From: Spongiimicrobium salis
GTDB lineage: Bacteria; Bacteroidota; Bacteroidia; Flavobacteriales; Flavobacteriaceae
Reading direction: 5' to 3'
DNA: 64,000 nucleotides
NCBI RefSeq assembly: GCF_043678055.1
Contig: NZ_JBHEQA010000008.1
Location: forward strand, 62,001-126,000
Part shown: one piece after another, positions 54,144-62,505 of the stretch
How positions within the stretch are numbered: the first letter of the stretch is position 1
Layout of the letters: every line of letters starts with the position of its first letter
The notes under the pieces: model-generated
Databases searched by the model: none
Told to the model about the DNA's origin: nothing
Seen by the model: only the letters and a program-made list of their open reading frames with translations
Translations under genes and position numbers: made by a program

Positions 54144-54926
54144 TTATCCTAATTGGTCAATAAATAGTGTTGCATGTTTTCCCGGACTATCGGTTTTCAT
54201 AAAATTCTCACCGATCAGAAAACCCTGATATCCATAGGGTTTTAGTTCTTGAATGGCGGCTACGGTACTAATACCACTCTCCGACACTTTTACAAAGTCC
54301 GTCGGAATTTGAGTCGCTAAGGATTTACTGGTTTCCAGGCTAACTTCAAAAGTCTTTAGGTTTCTGTTATTGACACCCAACATATCCAAACTTGGCATTA
54401 AGGATTTATGCAGTTCCTCTTCATTGTGTACTTCCAATAAGACATCTAACCCCAAAGCTTTGGCAAACTCGGAAAACAATTTGATTTCTTCCCGACTCAA
54501 AATTGCGGCAATCAATAAAATTACATCGGCACCATAGGCCTTGGCTTCCAAGATTTGATAGGTGTCGATAATAAATTCTTTTCTTAAAAGGGGAAGGCGG
54601 GCAGCAGCCCGTGCCAATATAAGATCGTCTAAGGAGCCACCAAAATATTTTCCGTCGGTTAAAACAGACATTCCACAGACACCAGCTTTTTCATACCCTT
54701 GCGCCACATCCTGTACATTCAATCCTTGATTGATCACTGCTTTGGACGGAGAGCGTCTCTTGTGTTCGGCAATAATTCCAGAAGAACTATTTCTAAGCGC
54801 ATCGGCCAACGAAGGCGATAATCGCTCAAAAAGTACGGAGGTTTCCAATTGAGAAACAGGAATCAGCTGTTTTCTTAAGGCAACTTCCTTACGTTTATCG
54901 GCAACTATTTTGTCTAATATATTCAT
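54144..54926 (-). CDS. trpC: Indole-3-glycerol-phosphate synthase
   Basis: 260 aa. N-terminal NILDKIVADKRKEVALRK, the SIIAEHKRRSPSKA-type catalytic Lys/Glu segment (GIIAEHKRRSPSKAV), LRKEFIID and LGVNNRNLKTFEV, and the C-terminal GFLIGENFMK. 32 bases after trpD. Confidence 0.97.
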   Translation of the reverse strand: MNILDKIVADKRKEVALRKQLIPVSQLETSVLFERLSPSLADALRNSSSGIIAEHKRRSPSKAVINQGLNVQDVAQGYEKAGVCGMSVLTDGKYFGGSLDDLILARAAARLPLLRKEFIIDTYQILEAKAYGADVILLIAAILSREEIKLFSEFAKALGLDVLLEVHNEEELHKSLMPSLDMLGVNNRNLKTFEVSLETSKSLATQIPTDFVKVSESGISTVAAIQELKPYGYQGFLIGENFMKTDSPGKHATLFIDQLG

Positions 54927-54958
54927 ATACTACTTCGTCCTTATAATCTTGAAAATCA

Positions 54959-55951
54959 TTATTTACTTATCTCTTGTAATTTATGTAAAGCCGTAAGGCC
55001 TTTTCCGCCGAGTAACGATTCCTTGGCTTTTTCAAAGCCTTCTTTTGGAGTAATTCCCTGCACCGTGGCAATGGCCATTCCTGCATTGGCACAGACCACA
55101 TTGTTTTGTGCTTCTGTTCCCTTGGCCTCAAGGATATTTACAAAAATTCGAGCAGAATCCTCAATACTATCACCGCCTACAATATCGGCTTGTGAAATTT
55201 GTGCTACTCCAAAATCAGCAGGTTTTAACATGGTTTCCGTACTATTGGAAATGGTTTTGGTGTTGCCGGTCAAAGAAATTTCATCATACCCATCCAAGGC
55301 ATGTAGCACCGTAAAATTCTTGTCGGTATTTTGATAGAGATATCCGTACATGCGTGCCAACTCCAAGTTGAATACCCCAACCATCTGATTTTTAGGAAAA
55401 GCAGGGTTCACCATAGGACCTAGCATATTGAAAAATGTCTTTACAGCCAATTCTTTGCGGATAGGGGCTACATTTTTCATGGCCGGGTGGAATAATGGCG
55501 CATGCAATACACATATACCCGCTTTATCAATGGACTTTTCCAAAAAGTCGGCATTATTACTAAATTTGATTCCTAAATACTCCATGACATTACTACTCCC
55601 GCATTTGGAAGAAACCCCATAATTGCCATGTTTGGTTACTTTAACACCTGCACCAGCAGTGACAAAGGAAGCTAAAGTAGAGATGTTAAAAGTATCTTTG
55701 CCATCTCCTCCCGTACCACAAAGGTCAACAGGGTTATAGGCCGATAAATCAATGGGCAAACACAAATCCAAGAGGGCATCCCTAAAACCTTCCAATTCTT
55801 CAATAGTAATACTGCGCATCATATAGACGGTCAAAAAAGCCGCGATTTGACTCGCATTGTACGATCCTTTGGCAATATTCACCAATACTTGCTTTGCATC
55901 TTCTTTAGAGAGCACATCGTGATTGATAAGACGATTTAAAATTGTTTTCAT
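54959..55951 (-). CDS. trpD: Anthranilate phosphoribosyltransferase
   Basis: 330 aa. PRPP site VDLCGTGGDGKDTFNIST, KHGNYGVSSKCGSSNVME and the metal-binding region near LDGYDEISLTG. It is not fused to TrpG. 57 bases after trpG. Confidence 0.97.
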   Translation of the reverse strand: MKTILNRLINHDVLSKEDAKQVLVNIAKGSYNASQIAAFLTVYMMRSITIEELEGFRDALLDLCLPIDLSAYNPVDLCGTGGDGKDTFNISTLASFVTAGAGVKVTKHGNYGVSSKCGSSNVMEYLGIKFSNNADFLEKSIDKAGICVLHAPLFHPAMKNVAPIRKELAVKTFFNMLGPMVNPAFPKNQMVGVFNLELARMYGYLYQNTDKNFTVLHALDGYDEISLTGNTKTISNSTETMLKPADFGVAQISQADIVGGDSIEDSARIFVNILEAKGTEAQNNVVCANAGMAIATVQGITPKEGFEKAKESLLGGKGLTALHKLQEISK

Positions 55952-56008
55952 GAATACTATGATTTTGTGACGACCAATACGGTCATGAATTGGATAATTT
56001 GATGATGT

Positions 56009-56572
56009 TTACGCATGTACCCAATTGGCCAATATTTTCTTTCCGTGCGGGGTCAATACTGATTCTGGATGAAATTGAACGGCTTGGACATCATAAGATG
56101 TATGGCGTAACGACATTACCTGCCCATTTTCGTCAAAAGAAGTAGCTTCAAGAACTTCTGGCAGTTGGGGATCTACGACCCAGGAATGATACCGGCCCAC
56201 TTCAATCTCTCTTGGGATTTCTTTGAATAAAGTACCTTCCTCTTTGATAGAAATTGTGGTGGCGATACCGTGGTATACCTGATCTAGGTTGATCAAACTT
56301 CCTCCAAAGACTTCCCCTATGGCCTGCTGCCCAAGGCAAACGCCAAAAATACTTTTGGTGGGCGCATATTCTTTAATGATGGCTTTAAGGAGTCCGGCTT
56401 CATCTGGAATACCGGGACCGGGAGACAGCACAATTTTATCGAAAGCGTCTACTTCTTCCAATGCCAATTGGTCGTTCCGTTTTACGGTAACCTCACAGTC
56501 TAAATCTTCTAGGTAATGTACAAGGTTGTACGTAAAGCTATCGTAATTGTCAATGACTAATATTTTTTTCAT
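56009..56572 (-). CDS. trpG: Anthranilate synthase component II (glutamine amidotransferase)
   Basis: 187 aa class I amidotransferase. Nucleophile in FGVCLGQQAIGE, His/Glu in VQFHPESVLTPHG, and the N-terminal ILVIDNYDSFTYNLVHYL. It supplies ammonia to TrpE. 35 bases after trpE. Confidence 0.97.
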   Translation of the reverse strand: MKKILVIDNYDSFTYNLVHYLEDLDCEVTVKRNDQLALEEVDAFDKIVLSPGPGIPDEAGLLKAIIKEYAPTKSIFGVCLGQQAIGEVFGGSLINLDQVYHGIATTISIKEEGTLFKEIPREIEVGRYHSWVVDPQLPEVLEATSFDENGQVMSLRHTSYDVQAVQFHPESVLTPHGKKILANWVHA

Positions 56573-56607
56573 TTCTAATCGTATTTCCCCGTTTTAGGGT
56601 CAATTTT

Positions 56608-58005
56608 TTAAATAGATTCTGCAATTTCAAGTGCCTTGGTCAGCGCTCCTAGTTTATTATAAGTTTCTTGCAGTTCAGATTCTGGATCTGAGGCTGCCAC
56701 CAAACCGGCTCCGGCTTGATAGTGTAGCGCATGGTTCATGCTTAAGAAAGTTCTGATCATAATGGCATGGTTAAAGTTTCCTTTAAAGTCCATAAAACCT
56801 ATAGCGCCTCCATAATATCCTCTACTGGTTTTTTCGTATTGCTCGATCAACTGCATGGCTCTATGTTTTGGCGCCCCACTTAATGTCCCAGCGGGAAAGG
56901 TATCTGCAACCACTTTCATGGTCGGGATTTCTGGTTTTTTCTGTCCGGTGACCTTGGAAACCAGATGGATAACATGAGAAAAGAACTGGACTTCCCGATA
57001 ATTCTCAACGGCAACCGTATTTCCATTTCTGCTTAAGTCGTTCCGGGCAAGATCCACTAACATCACATGCTCGCTATTTTCTTTATCGTCCGCGCTTAAT
57101 TTTTTGGCCAAAATGGCATCTTGTTCGTCATTTCCTGTGCGTTTGAACGTACCCGCAATAGGATGTATTTCAGCTTTACCATCGGCAACGATGAGCTGGG
57201 CTTCGGGAGAACTTCCAAATATCTTAAAGTCTCCATAATCAAAATAAAAAAGATAAGGAGAAGGGTTTACAGAGCGTAAGGCGCGATATACGTTAAATTC
57301 ATCACCCTTAAAACCTTGGGAGAACCGTCGGGAAAGTACCAATTGAAAAACGTCACCACGTTGACAATGTTTTTTGGCCAGGGCAACATGTTTCCGGTAT
57401 TCTTCGTCCTCAAGATTAGAGGTTGCAGTACCCTCTTTGGAAAAATTATAAGAGGCAAAGTTCTTTACATTAAGAATCTGCTCAATGGCTGCGATGTTGC
57501 TTTCACTTTCATAACAATGGGCAAAAATATAGGCTTCATTCTTAAAGTGATTAATAGCAATAATATTTTGGCAAACCGCATAGTAGATATCTGGAATGGC
57601 AAAAGCACCTTCCTTTTTGGAAATATGAACAGATTCATAGTAACGCACGGCATCATAGGCCATATATCCAAACAATCCATTATTAATGAATTTAAAACTG
57701 TGATCCGCCACCTTAAACTTTCCACTAAAATCATGAAGAATTTGTACAACGTCCGTAGTCGGTGTTATAGAGGTTTCCTGCCGATCTCCATTGGGAAATT
57801 CTTCAACAATGATTTCGTCTTGCACTTTAATAGAAGCGATAGGATTGAAACAGATATAGGAAAAACTATTATCACTGGCGTGATAATCACTACTTTCCAG
57901 AAGAATACTATTGGGGAAACGATCCCTTATTTTTAAATAAACACTTACAGGGGTAATAGTATCTGCAAGAATTTTTTTGTAATGTGTTTTAAGCTGATAT
58001 GACAT
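56608..58005 (-). CDS. trpE: Anthranilate synthase component I
   Basis: 465 aa. The N-terminal ILLESSDYH is the LLES element through which tryptophan inhibits the enzyme allosterically. The chorismate-binding C-terminal half has FGSSPEAQL, HPIAGTFKRTG, VDLARNDLSR, TFPAGTLSGAPKHRAM and GYYGGAIGF. First structural gene of trpEGDCFBA; the attenuator begins 80 bases upstream. Confidence 0.97.
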   Translation of the reverse strand: MSYQLKTHYKKILADTITPVSVYLKIRDRFPNSILLESSDYHASDNSFSYICFNPIASIKVQDEIIVEEFPNGDRQETSITPTTDVVQILHDFSGKFKVADHSFKFINNGLFGYMAYDAVRYYESVHISKKEGAFAIPDIYYAVCQNIIAINHFKNEAYIFAHCYESESNIAAIEQILNVKNFASYNFSKEGTATSNLEDEEYRKHVALAKKHCQRGDVFQLVLSRRFSQGFKGDEFNVYRALRSVNPSPYLFYFDYGDFKIFGSSPEAQLIVADGKAEIHPIAGTFKRTGNDEQDAILAKKLSADDKENSEHVMLVDLARNDLSRNGNTVAVENYREVQFFSHVIHLVSKVTGQKKPEIPTMKVVADTFPAGTLSGAPKHRAMQLIEQYEKTSRGYYGGAIGFMDFKGNFNHAIMIRTFLSMNHALHYQAGAGLVAASDPESELQETYNKLGALTKALEIAESI

Positions 58006-58085
58006 ATCCTTTAGCTATTTAATTTTGATGCGATTGTACTTAAGTATATCCTGATATTTCTTTAATTCAATACTATGCTGAAATG

Positions 58086-58116
58086 CAAAAGGCTTGTCGT
58101 GATGACAAGCCTTTTG
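58086..58116 (-). terminator. trp attenuator terminator hairpin
   Basis: CAAAAGGCTTGTC (58086-58098), loop GTGAT, GACAAGCCTTTTG (58104-58116): a perfect 13-bp stem. In the minus transcript it ends CCTTTTGCATTT, giving a short U-rich tail. It lies between the Trp leader ORF and trpE, where an attenuator is expected. The segment TCACGAC in its loop and 3' arm (58096-58102) can instead pair with GTCGTGA at 58145-58151. Confidence 0.88.
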
Positions 58117-58144
58117 ATATAGTGTAACTACAATAGTGCTTCGC

Positions 58145-58201
58145 TCACGACTGTTTCCGCAAGTTACTCCACCACCATATGTTTAAATTTCTGTTCTCCA
58201 T
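58145..58201 (-). CDS. trpL: Trp-rich leader peptide of the trp operon
   Basis: An 18-codon frame, MENRNLNIWWWSNLRKQS, with three consecutive Trp codons (58169-58177) and a TGA stop at 58147-58145. It starts about four bases after the predicted transcript start and ends 28 bases before the terminator stem. A stalled ribosome at the Trp codons would cover the bases just downstream (58162-58167), releasing 58145-58151 to pair with the terminator. A ribosome at the stop would cover 58145-58151 and let the terminator form. That is the classical attenuation logic, here inferred from sequence. Confidence 0.85.
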   Translation of the reverse strand: MENRNLNIWWWSNLRKQS

Positions 58202-58209
58202 TATGAGGT

Positions 58210-58240
58210 CAAAGATAGAAATGATTTTCCTAATTTCAAA
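58210..58240 (-). promoter_or_regulatory. Consensus promoter of the trp operon
   Basis: Minus strand: TTTG (complement of 58237-58240), 19 bases, TATCTTTG (complement of 58210-58217). Both boxes match the Bacteroidota consensus exactly. The predicted start near 58205 puts the leader peptide ATG almost at the 5' end. Confidence 0.82.
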
Positions 58241-58251
58241 CCAAGGGACTC

Positions 58252-58292
58252 AAAAAAAATAACCCCTATCAAAAATATAAAATGATAGGGGT
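58252..58292 (-). terminator. Terminator of the yceI gene
   Basis: ACCCCTATCA (58262-58271) and TGATAGGGGT (58283-58292) form a perfect 10-bp stem, followed in the minus transcript by a run of T (complement of 58252-58261). It isolates yceI from the trp promoter 12 bases further on. Confidence 0.92.
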
Positions 58293-58312
58293 AAAATGTT
58301 ATATTTTCTAAT

Positions 58313-58891
58313 TTAGAATACCAAGTCAACTACTAAATCGAACTCGTCATAGATGGTCTTGTCTCCTAAGTTGTCAAAGAAACTTCCAGAACCATATCTG
58401 ATATCGTATAAGGCGCGATCCACTTTTAGGGTTGCTGTTGCCTTACTCCCATAAACAGAAACATCAAATGTCAATGCTTTGGTGGTACCCTTGATGGTAA
58501 GATTTCCGCTAACTTCATAAGAGTTTTTGCCATTGGCTTTTACCTTAGTAAATACCAATCTCGAGGTAGGGTGGTTGGCAACACCAAAGAAATCATCTGA
58601 TTTTAGGTGCCCTTCCAATTTTCCTTTGTATTCTCCAGATAAATCTGTGGAAGCCAAGGAGGTCATGTCCACTACAAATTCACCACCGGTAAGTTTGCCG
58701 TTGTCGAAAGTCAAGGAACCTTCTTTTAAGTCAATTGTTCCTGTATGGGAACCTGTTACTTTATATCCTTTCCAGGTAACCGTACTTTCACTTGCCTTTA
58801 CTTTTTTCGTATCTTCATGTTTAGGTGTGCTTGCCGTTGCTGCAAGACCAAAAACTAGGGCAAAAACTATACTTACTACATTTTTTTTCAT
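58313..58891 (-). CDS. YceI-family periplasmic protein
   Basis: 192 aa with a signal peptide ending ATASTPK. YceI barrel elements: STVTWKGYKVTGSHTGTIDL, FVVDMTSLASTDLSG, KLEGHLKSDDFFGVANHPT, NLTIKGTTKALTFDV and the final YDEFDLVVDLVF. It probably binds an isoprenoid or similar lipid. It follows a marR gene by 59 bases on the same strand and is likely under its control. Confidence 0.93.
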   Translation of the reverse strand: MKKNVVSIVFALVFGLAATASTPKHEDTKKVKASESTVTWKGYKVTGSHTGTIDLKEGSLTFDNGKLTGGEFVVDMTSLASTDLSGEYKGKLEGHLKSDDFFGVANHPTSRLVFTKVKANGKNSYEVSGNLTIKGTTKALTFDVSVYGSKATATLKVDRALYDIRYGSGSFFDNLGDKTIYDEFDLVVDLVF

Positions 58892-58950
58892 TTTACTTTA
58901 CTTTAATTATTGTGATTTATTTAATGGTTAAAACGTTTATATTATATAGA

Positions 58951-59397
58951 CTAAAATTTATCCAATAACTGATTTAATTTTAGCAATTCTTTTTTGGTGA
59001 ATCCTTGAACAAGGGTATTCTCTGCATTTGCAATAACAGCGTCCATTTTTTCCAAAGCCTTCAATCCTTGAGCTGTAATGGTAATTTCTACTTTACGTCT
59101 ATTGGAAGGGCATAAGATGCGCTCTACATAGTCTTTTGCCAATAATTTGTCTACAAGGCGTGTAGTGTTGCTCATTTTGGTTACCATACGACTATTAATG
59201 GTGGAGAGATTTGCCGGTTCTCCATTTTGACCTCTAAGAATACGTAAAACGTTGAATTGCTGTATGGAAACATCAAAAGGCTTCAAGGTGGCCGTGATGT
59301 TTTCGGATACAATATTGGAAACCATCATTAAGTGAATAATGGTTTTCTTGTTCAACGGAATCTCTTTAGAGGTTTTTATGCTATCTTCTACATTCAT
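58951..59397 (-). CDS. MarR-family transcriptional regulator
   Basis: 148 aa winged helix-turn-helix protein. Visible: FDVSIQQFNVLRILRGQNGE (helix into HTH), STINSRMVTKMSNTTRLVDK (recognition helix) and DYVERILCPSNRRKVEITIT (wing). Autoregulation is likely because a palindrome lies right at its promoter; yceI just downstream is the other probable target. Confidence 0.93.
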   Translation of the reverse strand: MNVEDSIKTSKEIPLNKKTIIHLMMVSNIVSENITATLKPFDVSIQQFNVLRILRGQNGEPANLSTINSRMVTKMSNTTRLVDKLLAKDYVERILCPSNRRKVEITITAQGLKALEKMDAVIANAENTLVQGFTKKELLKLNQLLDKF

Positions 59398-59400
59398 GTT

Positions 59401-59417
59401 TATACAACAATTGTATA
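59401..59417. promoter_or_regulatory. Probable MarR operator palindrome
   Basis: TATACAA-CAA-TTGTATA is a perfect 7-3-7 inverted repeat lying three bases upstream of the marR start and overlapping the predicted transcription start. A further half-site TATACAAA overlaps the -7 box next to it (59416-59423). The size suits a MarR dimer. Confidence 0.75.
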
Positions 59418-59419
59418 TA

Positions 59420-59449
59420 CAAATGTAGTATTATTGCTGTGGTTTCAAA
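59420..59449 (-). promoter_or_regulatory. Consensus promoter of marR-yceI
   Basis: Minus strand: TTTG (complement of 59446-59449), 18 bases, TACATTTG (complement of 59420-59427). Both boxes are exact matches. Confidence 0.8.
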
Positions 59450-59588
59450 AATATTGTGCTCATAATTTTGTGTTAAAAATATAGAGGCATACTTTTTTGG
59501 TCATCCGTTAGGGGTAGCATAACACATAAAAAAAAATAGGTTTGGAAAATTAAGTGGTGGTATGGGCGTAGAATTTCGTTGGTATTTT

Positions 59589-59596
59589 TACTTTTG
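59589..59596 (+). promoter_or_regulatory. -7 element upstream of the rhodanese gene
   Basis: TACTTTTG matches TAnnTTTG and lies 26 bases before the gene start. No clear -33 TTTG at the right distance. Confidence 0.5.
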
Positions 59597-59622
59597 TGTT
59601 TTATTAATAAAAAAAGATTGAA

Positions 59623-59934
59623 ATGGCAGATTTATCACAGGAAGCGTGGGAAGAGCAATTGGAAAATGATCAGAACGCCTTTATTCTGGATGTGCGCACT
59701 CCGGAAGAGGTTGAGGAAGGTTATATCCCCGGAGCAACGAATATCGATATTTATTTGGGGGAAGGTTTTTTGGAAGAACTGGAGAAATTGGACAAATCCA
59801 AAAATTATTATGTGTATTGCAGATCTGGAGCTCGAAGTGGTCAAGCATGTGCTTTGATGAACAATGCCGGCTTTGCCAATGCGTATAATTTGGAAGGTGG
59901 TTTTATGAATTGGGCTGGGGATGTAGCAGAATAA
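59623..59934 (+). CDS. Single-domain rhodanese-like protein
   Basis: 103 aa. The active-site loop is YCRSGARSGQA with catalytic Cys about residue 66. ILDVRTPEEVEEGYIPGA and the final LEGGFMNW are typical of small sulfurtransferases. Cytoplasmic, no signal. Single gene with its own terminator. Confidence 0.93.
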   Translation: MADLSQEAWEEQLENDQNAFILDVRTPEEVEEGYIPGATNIDIYLGEGFLEELEKLDKSKNYYVYCRSGARSGQACALMNNAGFANAYNLEGGFMNWAGDVAE

Positions 59935-59961
59935 TTTGGCTCAACCTCCTTATATACTATG

Positions 59962-59993
59962 GTCTGCTCACTAGATTGAGCGGACTTTTTTTT
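59962..59993 (+). terminator. Rhodanese terminator embedded in the end of the redoxin gene
   Basis: GTCTGCTCA (59962-59970), loop CTAGAT, TGAGCGGAC (59977-59985) with one G-U pair, then eight T. The 3' arm and T-tract encode the last residues of the convergent redoxin gene. Confidence 0.9.
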
Positions 59994-60846
59994 GCTTTAC
60001 ATAATGGGTGTCAATAACGTCCAAAAATGTTTCAGGCTTGGGCCTCAACCTATAATTATTGGTAAGGTCCCTATACAGGATACGGCCTTCTTCATCAGTA
60101 ATAAATACGGTTGGGAGTACGGTATCGCTATCATATCCGAGAAATTGAAATCCGAAAGGAACACCATAATTGGCAGCAATACCTAGTTGTTGAGCCGCTT
60201 TGTTATCCTCATCTACCAGAAAATGAAATCCAATATCGATTTTCTTGGCCATGATCAAGGTTTGCTTCTGGGGTTGGGGGCTTATCAATACAGTATGTAC
60301 ATTGCGTTTTTCCAAATCTTTATAAAGTCCCGCTATTTCTTCTATTTGGGAGACACATATGGGACACCAATTACCACGATAGAAAATATAAATGGAGACC
60401 TTGCCCTTAAAGGAGCGTGAAGAGACTGACTTTCCTTTGGTATCCATAACCTTGAATTCCGGCACTGTTTTTCCAATTTTCAAAAGTTCAGATTCCCTAT
60501 TCATAAATACCGAATACCACCTTAAGTAGAAAAACCACCCTACCAATAGAAGAGAACTAATAATAAGACTGGTTTTGCCCACATCTTCCGAGGATAAAAA
60601 GGAAATAAAACTAAGAATACAGCCAATGCTGACCAAAAAGGTGAAAATATTCAGGTTTAATTTCAAGATGGTTTTTGTTTTTATATAAAAACCCATGAAC
60701 AAGGAAGCTATGGTCATGGCCGATAAGAACATACCGGCAGACCCAAGGAACCCATACATAAAATACAGAATCAGGGAATAAAACATAATGAAGAGGGAAA
60801 GAATGGGAAAGAAAGAAATAAATATGGAATGTAATCTGTTCCTCAT
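59971..60846 (-). CDS. Membrane-anchored peroxiredoxin-like (AhpC/TSA) protein
   Basis: 291 aa. About four membrane helices fill residues 1-118, followed by a thioredoxin-fold redoxin domain (about 125-280) with GNWCPICVSQIEEI (CxxC) and the strand SIYIFYRGNW. It belongs to the peroxiredoxin-like group with a CPxC pair. Which side of the membrane the domain faces is unclear. A perfect -7 (complement of CAAAGATA, 60872-60879) lies 26 bases upstream. Divergent from the DUF2851 gene. Confidence 0.85.
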   Translation of the reverse strand: MRNRLHSIFISFFPILSLFIMFYSLILYFMYGFLGSAGMFLSAMTIASLFMGFYIKTKTILKLNLNIFTFLVSIGCILSFISFLSSEDVGKTSLIISSLLLVGWFFYLRWYSVFMNRESELLKIGKTVPEFKVMDTKGKSVSSRSFKGKVSIYIFYRGNWCPICVSQIEEIAGLYKDLEKRNVHTVLISPQPQKQTLIMAKKIDIGFHFLVDEDNKAAQQLGIAANYGVPFGFQFLGYDSDTVLPTVFITDEEGRILYRDLTNNYRLRPKPETFLDVIDTHYVKQKKVRSI

Positions 60847-60923
60847 TAAACACTGTTTATAACGGTGAGTCCAAAGATACTCATCTGCCTTTTAAAGTAA
60901 AGAAATAAATTGTATTTTCGTGT

Positions 60924-62213
60924 ATGATGATAAGAGAAAATTTACTACATTTTGTATGGAAACACCAAAAGTTACCCTTGGGAGACCTGTACACTTCCTC
61001 AGGAGAAAAGCTTATGGTTTTACGCCCCGGCTTGCACAACCATTTATCAGGGCCTGATTTTTTTAATGCTCAAGTGGTTATTGGAACACAAGAATGGGCA
61101 GGAAATATAGAAATGCATGTTAAGGCATCGGATTGGTACGTACATGGACATGAAAAAGATCCGAAATACAACACTGTTATTTTGCACATTGTCTGGGAAA
61201 ACGACATTGATATTTTTAGAAATGATACCACTAGAATCCCTACTCTGGTGCTAAAAGAATATCTTTCAAGCAAGCTGCTAATGGCCCATGAAAAGCTCTT
61301 GAACAAGAAAGAACACAAATTCATCAATTGCGAAAAAGAAATTGGAAATTTATCCCATTTTCTGATTAAAAATTGGATGGATAGTCTTTTCATAGAACGT
61401 TTGGAAGAGAAAACACGGCGGATAGAAAAACGCTTAAAGCAATTTGAAAATGATTGGGAGCAGCTAACATTTATACTATTGCTGAAGAATTTCGGCTCAA
61501 AAATAAATGGAAATTCATTTCATGAGATCGGAAAGGGATTAAATTTCTCTATGATTCGTAAAATACGACATGATCGACATCAGTTAGAGAGCGTGCTTTT
61601 TGGTATGGCAGGTTTATTGGAGAATACTACGATCTTTGATCGTTATTATACTACTTTACAGGACGAATTTCATTTTTTAAAATCCAAATGGAATTTAAAA
61701 CAACATTCCGGAGGCTATCCTGAGTTTTTCAGATTACGTCCAACGAACTTTCCAACGATTCGCTTATCGCAATTTGCAGGTTTATATGAAAAACACAACA
61801 CTGTATTTGGTAAATTGATGGCTGCTGAAACCATAGCTGAACTCCGTGCCATCTTTGAAATAAGCGCAAGTATATATTGGAAAGATCATTTTACATTTGG
61901 GAAAGTATCAAAGTCCAGCACAAAGCGTTTGAGCAAGGCATTTATTGACCTTCTTATCATTAATACGATTATACCGTTGAAATTTTGTTATTCGCGATAT
62001 CGCGGAGAAGATGTAAGTGAAAGTTTGTTGGCCATAGGTATGGCGATAAAAAAAGAACATAATAGCATTGTGACTAATTTTGAAACCTTAAAAATACCTA
62101 TTGCACATGCAATGCACAGTCAGGCAATTCTCCAACTATATACATCGTATTGTAGTGCAAATAGATGCTTGCAATGCGCCATTGGGAGCAATCTAATGCA
62201 TACAGCAGTGTAA
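60924..62213 (+). CDS. DUF2851 family protein
   Basis: 429 aa. The family N-terminus is unmistakable: ENLLHFVWKHQKLPLGDLYT, then GLHNHLSGPDFFNAQVVIG, WAGNIEMHVKASDWYVHGHE and YNTVILHIVWEND. It has no signal peptide and no known function; widespread in Bacteroidota. The C-terminus has a CNRCLQCAIG-like segment (SANRCLQCAIG) that could bind metal. 77 bases from the divergent redoxin start. Confidence 0.9.
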   Translation: MMIRENLLHFVWKHQKLPLGDLYTSSGEKLMVLRPGLHNHLSGPDFFNAQVVIGTQEWAGNIEMHVKASDWYVHGHEKDPKYNTVILHIVWENDIDIFRNDTTRIPTLVLKEYLSSKLLMAHEKLLNKKEHKFINCEKEIGNLSHFLIKNWMDSLFIERLEEKTRRIEKRLKQFENDWEQLTFILLLKNFGSKINGNSFHEIGKGLNFSMIRKIRHDRHQLESVLFGMAGLLENTTIFDRYYTTLQDEFHFLKSKWNLKQHSGGYPEFFRLRPTNFPTIRLSQFAGLYEKHNTVFGKLMAAETIAELRAIFEISASIYWKDHFTFGKVSKSSTKRLSKAFIDLLIINTIIPLKFCYSRYRGEDVSESLLAIGMAIKKEHNSIVTNFETLKIPIAHAMHSQAILQLYTSYCSANRCLQCAIGSNLMHTAV

Positions 62214-62275
62214 TCTAATGATAGCTTGCACTGCTTTTCAAGAAGATATTTAAATTAATTAATTACTTTTAGCGC

Positions 62276-62503
62276 ATGGATTTTTTTTATCATATCCTTT
62301 ACTATTTTCAAAAGAGAGGTTTTGAGGTATGCAGACGTATCGCGGAACGCATGGGTATACGGACGCGTATTGTGCGAACCTCATTTATTTATTTAACCTT
62401 TGTAACCGTCGGTTTTGGGTTTGCCCTCTACTTGTTTTTGGCATTTTGGTTGAAAATCAAGGATTTGGTATACACCAAAAGAACTTCCGTATTTGACCTT
62501 TAA
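62276..62503 (+). CDS. PspC-domain small membrane protein
   Basis: 75 aa. The PspC-like core CRRIAERMGIRTRIVRTSFI is followed by a membrane segment (YLTFVTVGFGFALYLFLAFW). Such proteins are linked to envelope stress, but without other psp genes here the role is unclear. Two bases upstream of the potassium channel gene and presumably co-transcribed. Confidence 0.85.
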   Translation: MDFFYHILYYFQKRGFEVCRRIAERMGIRTRIVRTSFIYLTFVTVGFGFALYLFLAFWLKIKDLVYTKRTSVFDL

Positions 62504-62505
62504 AT

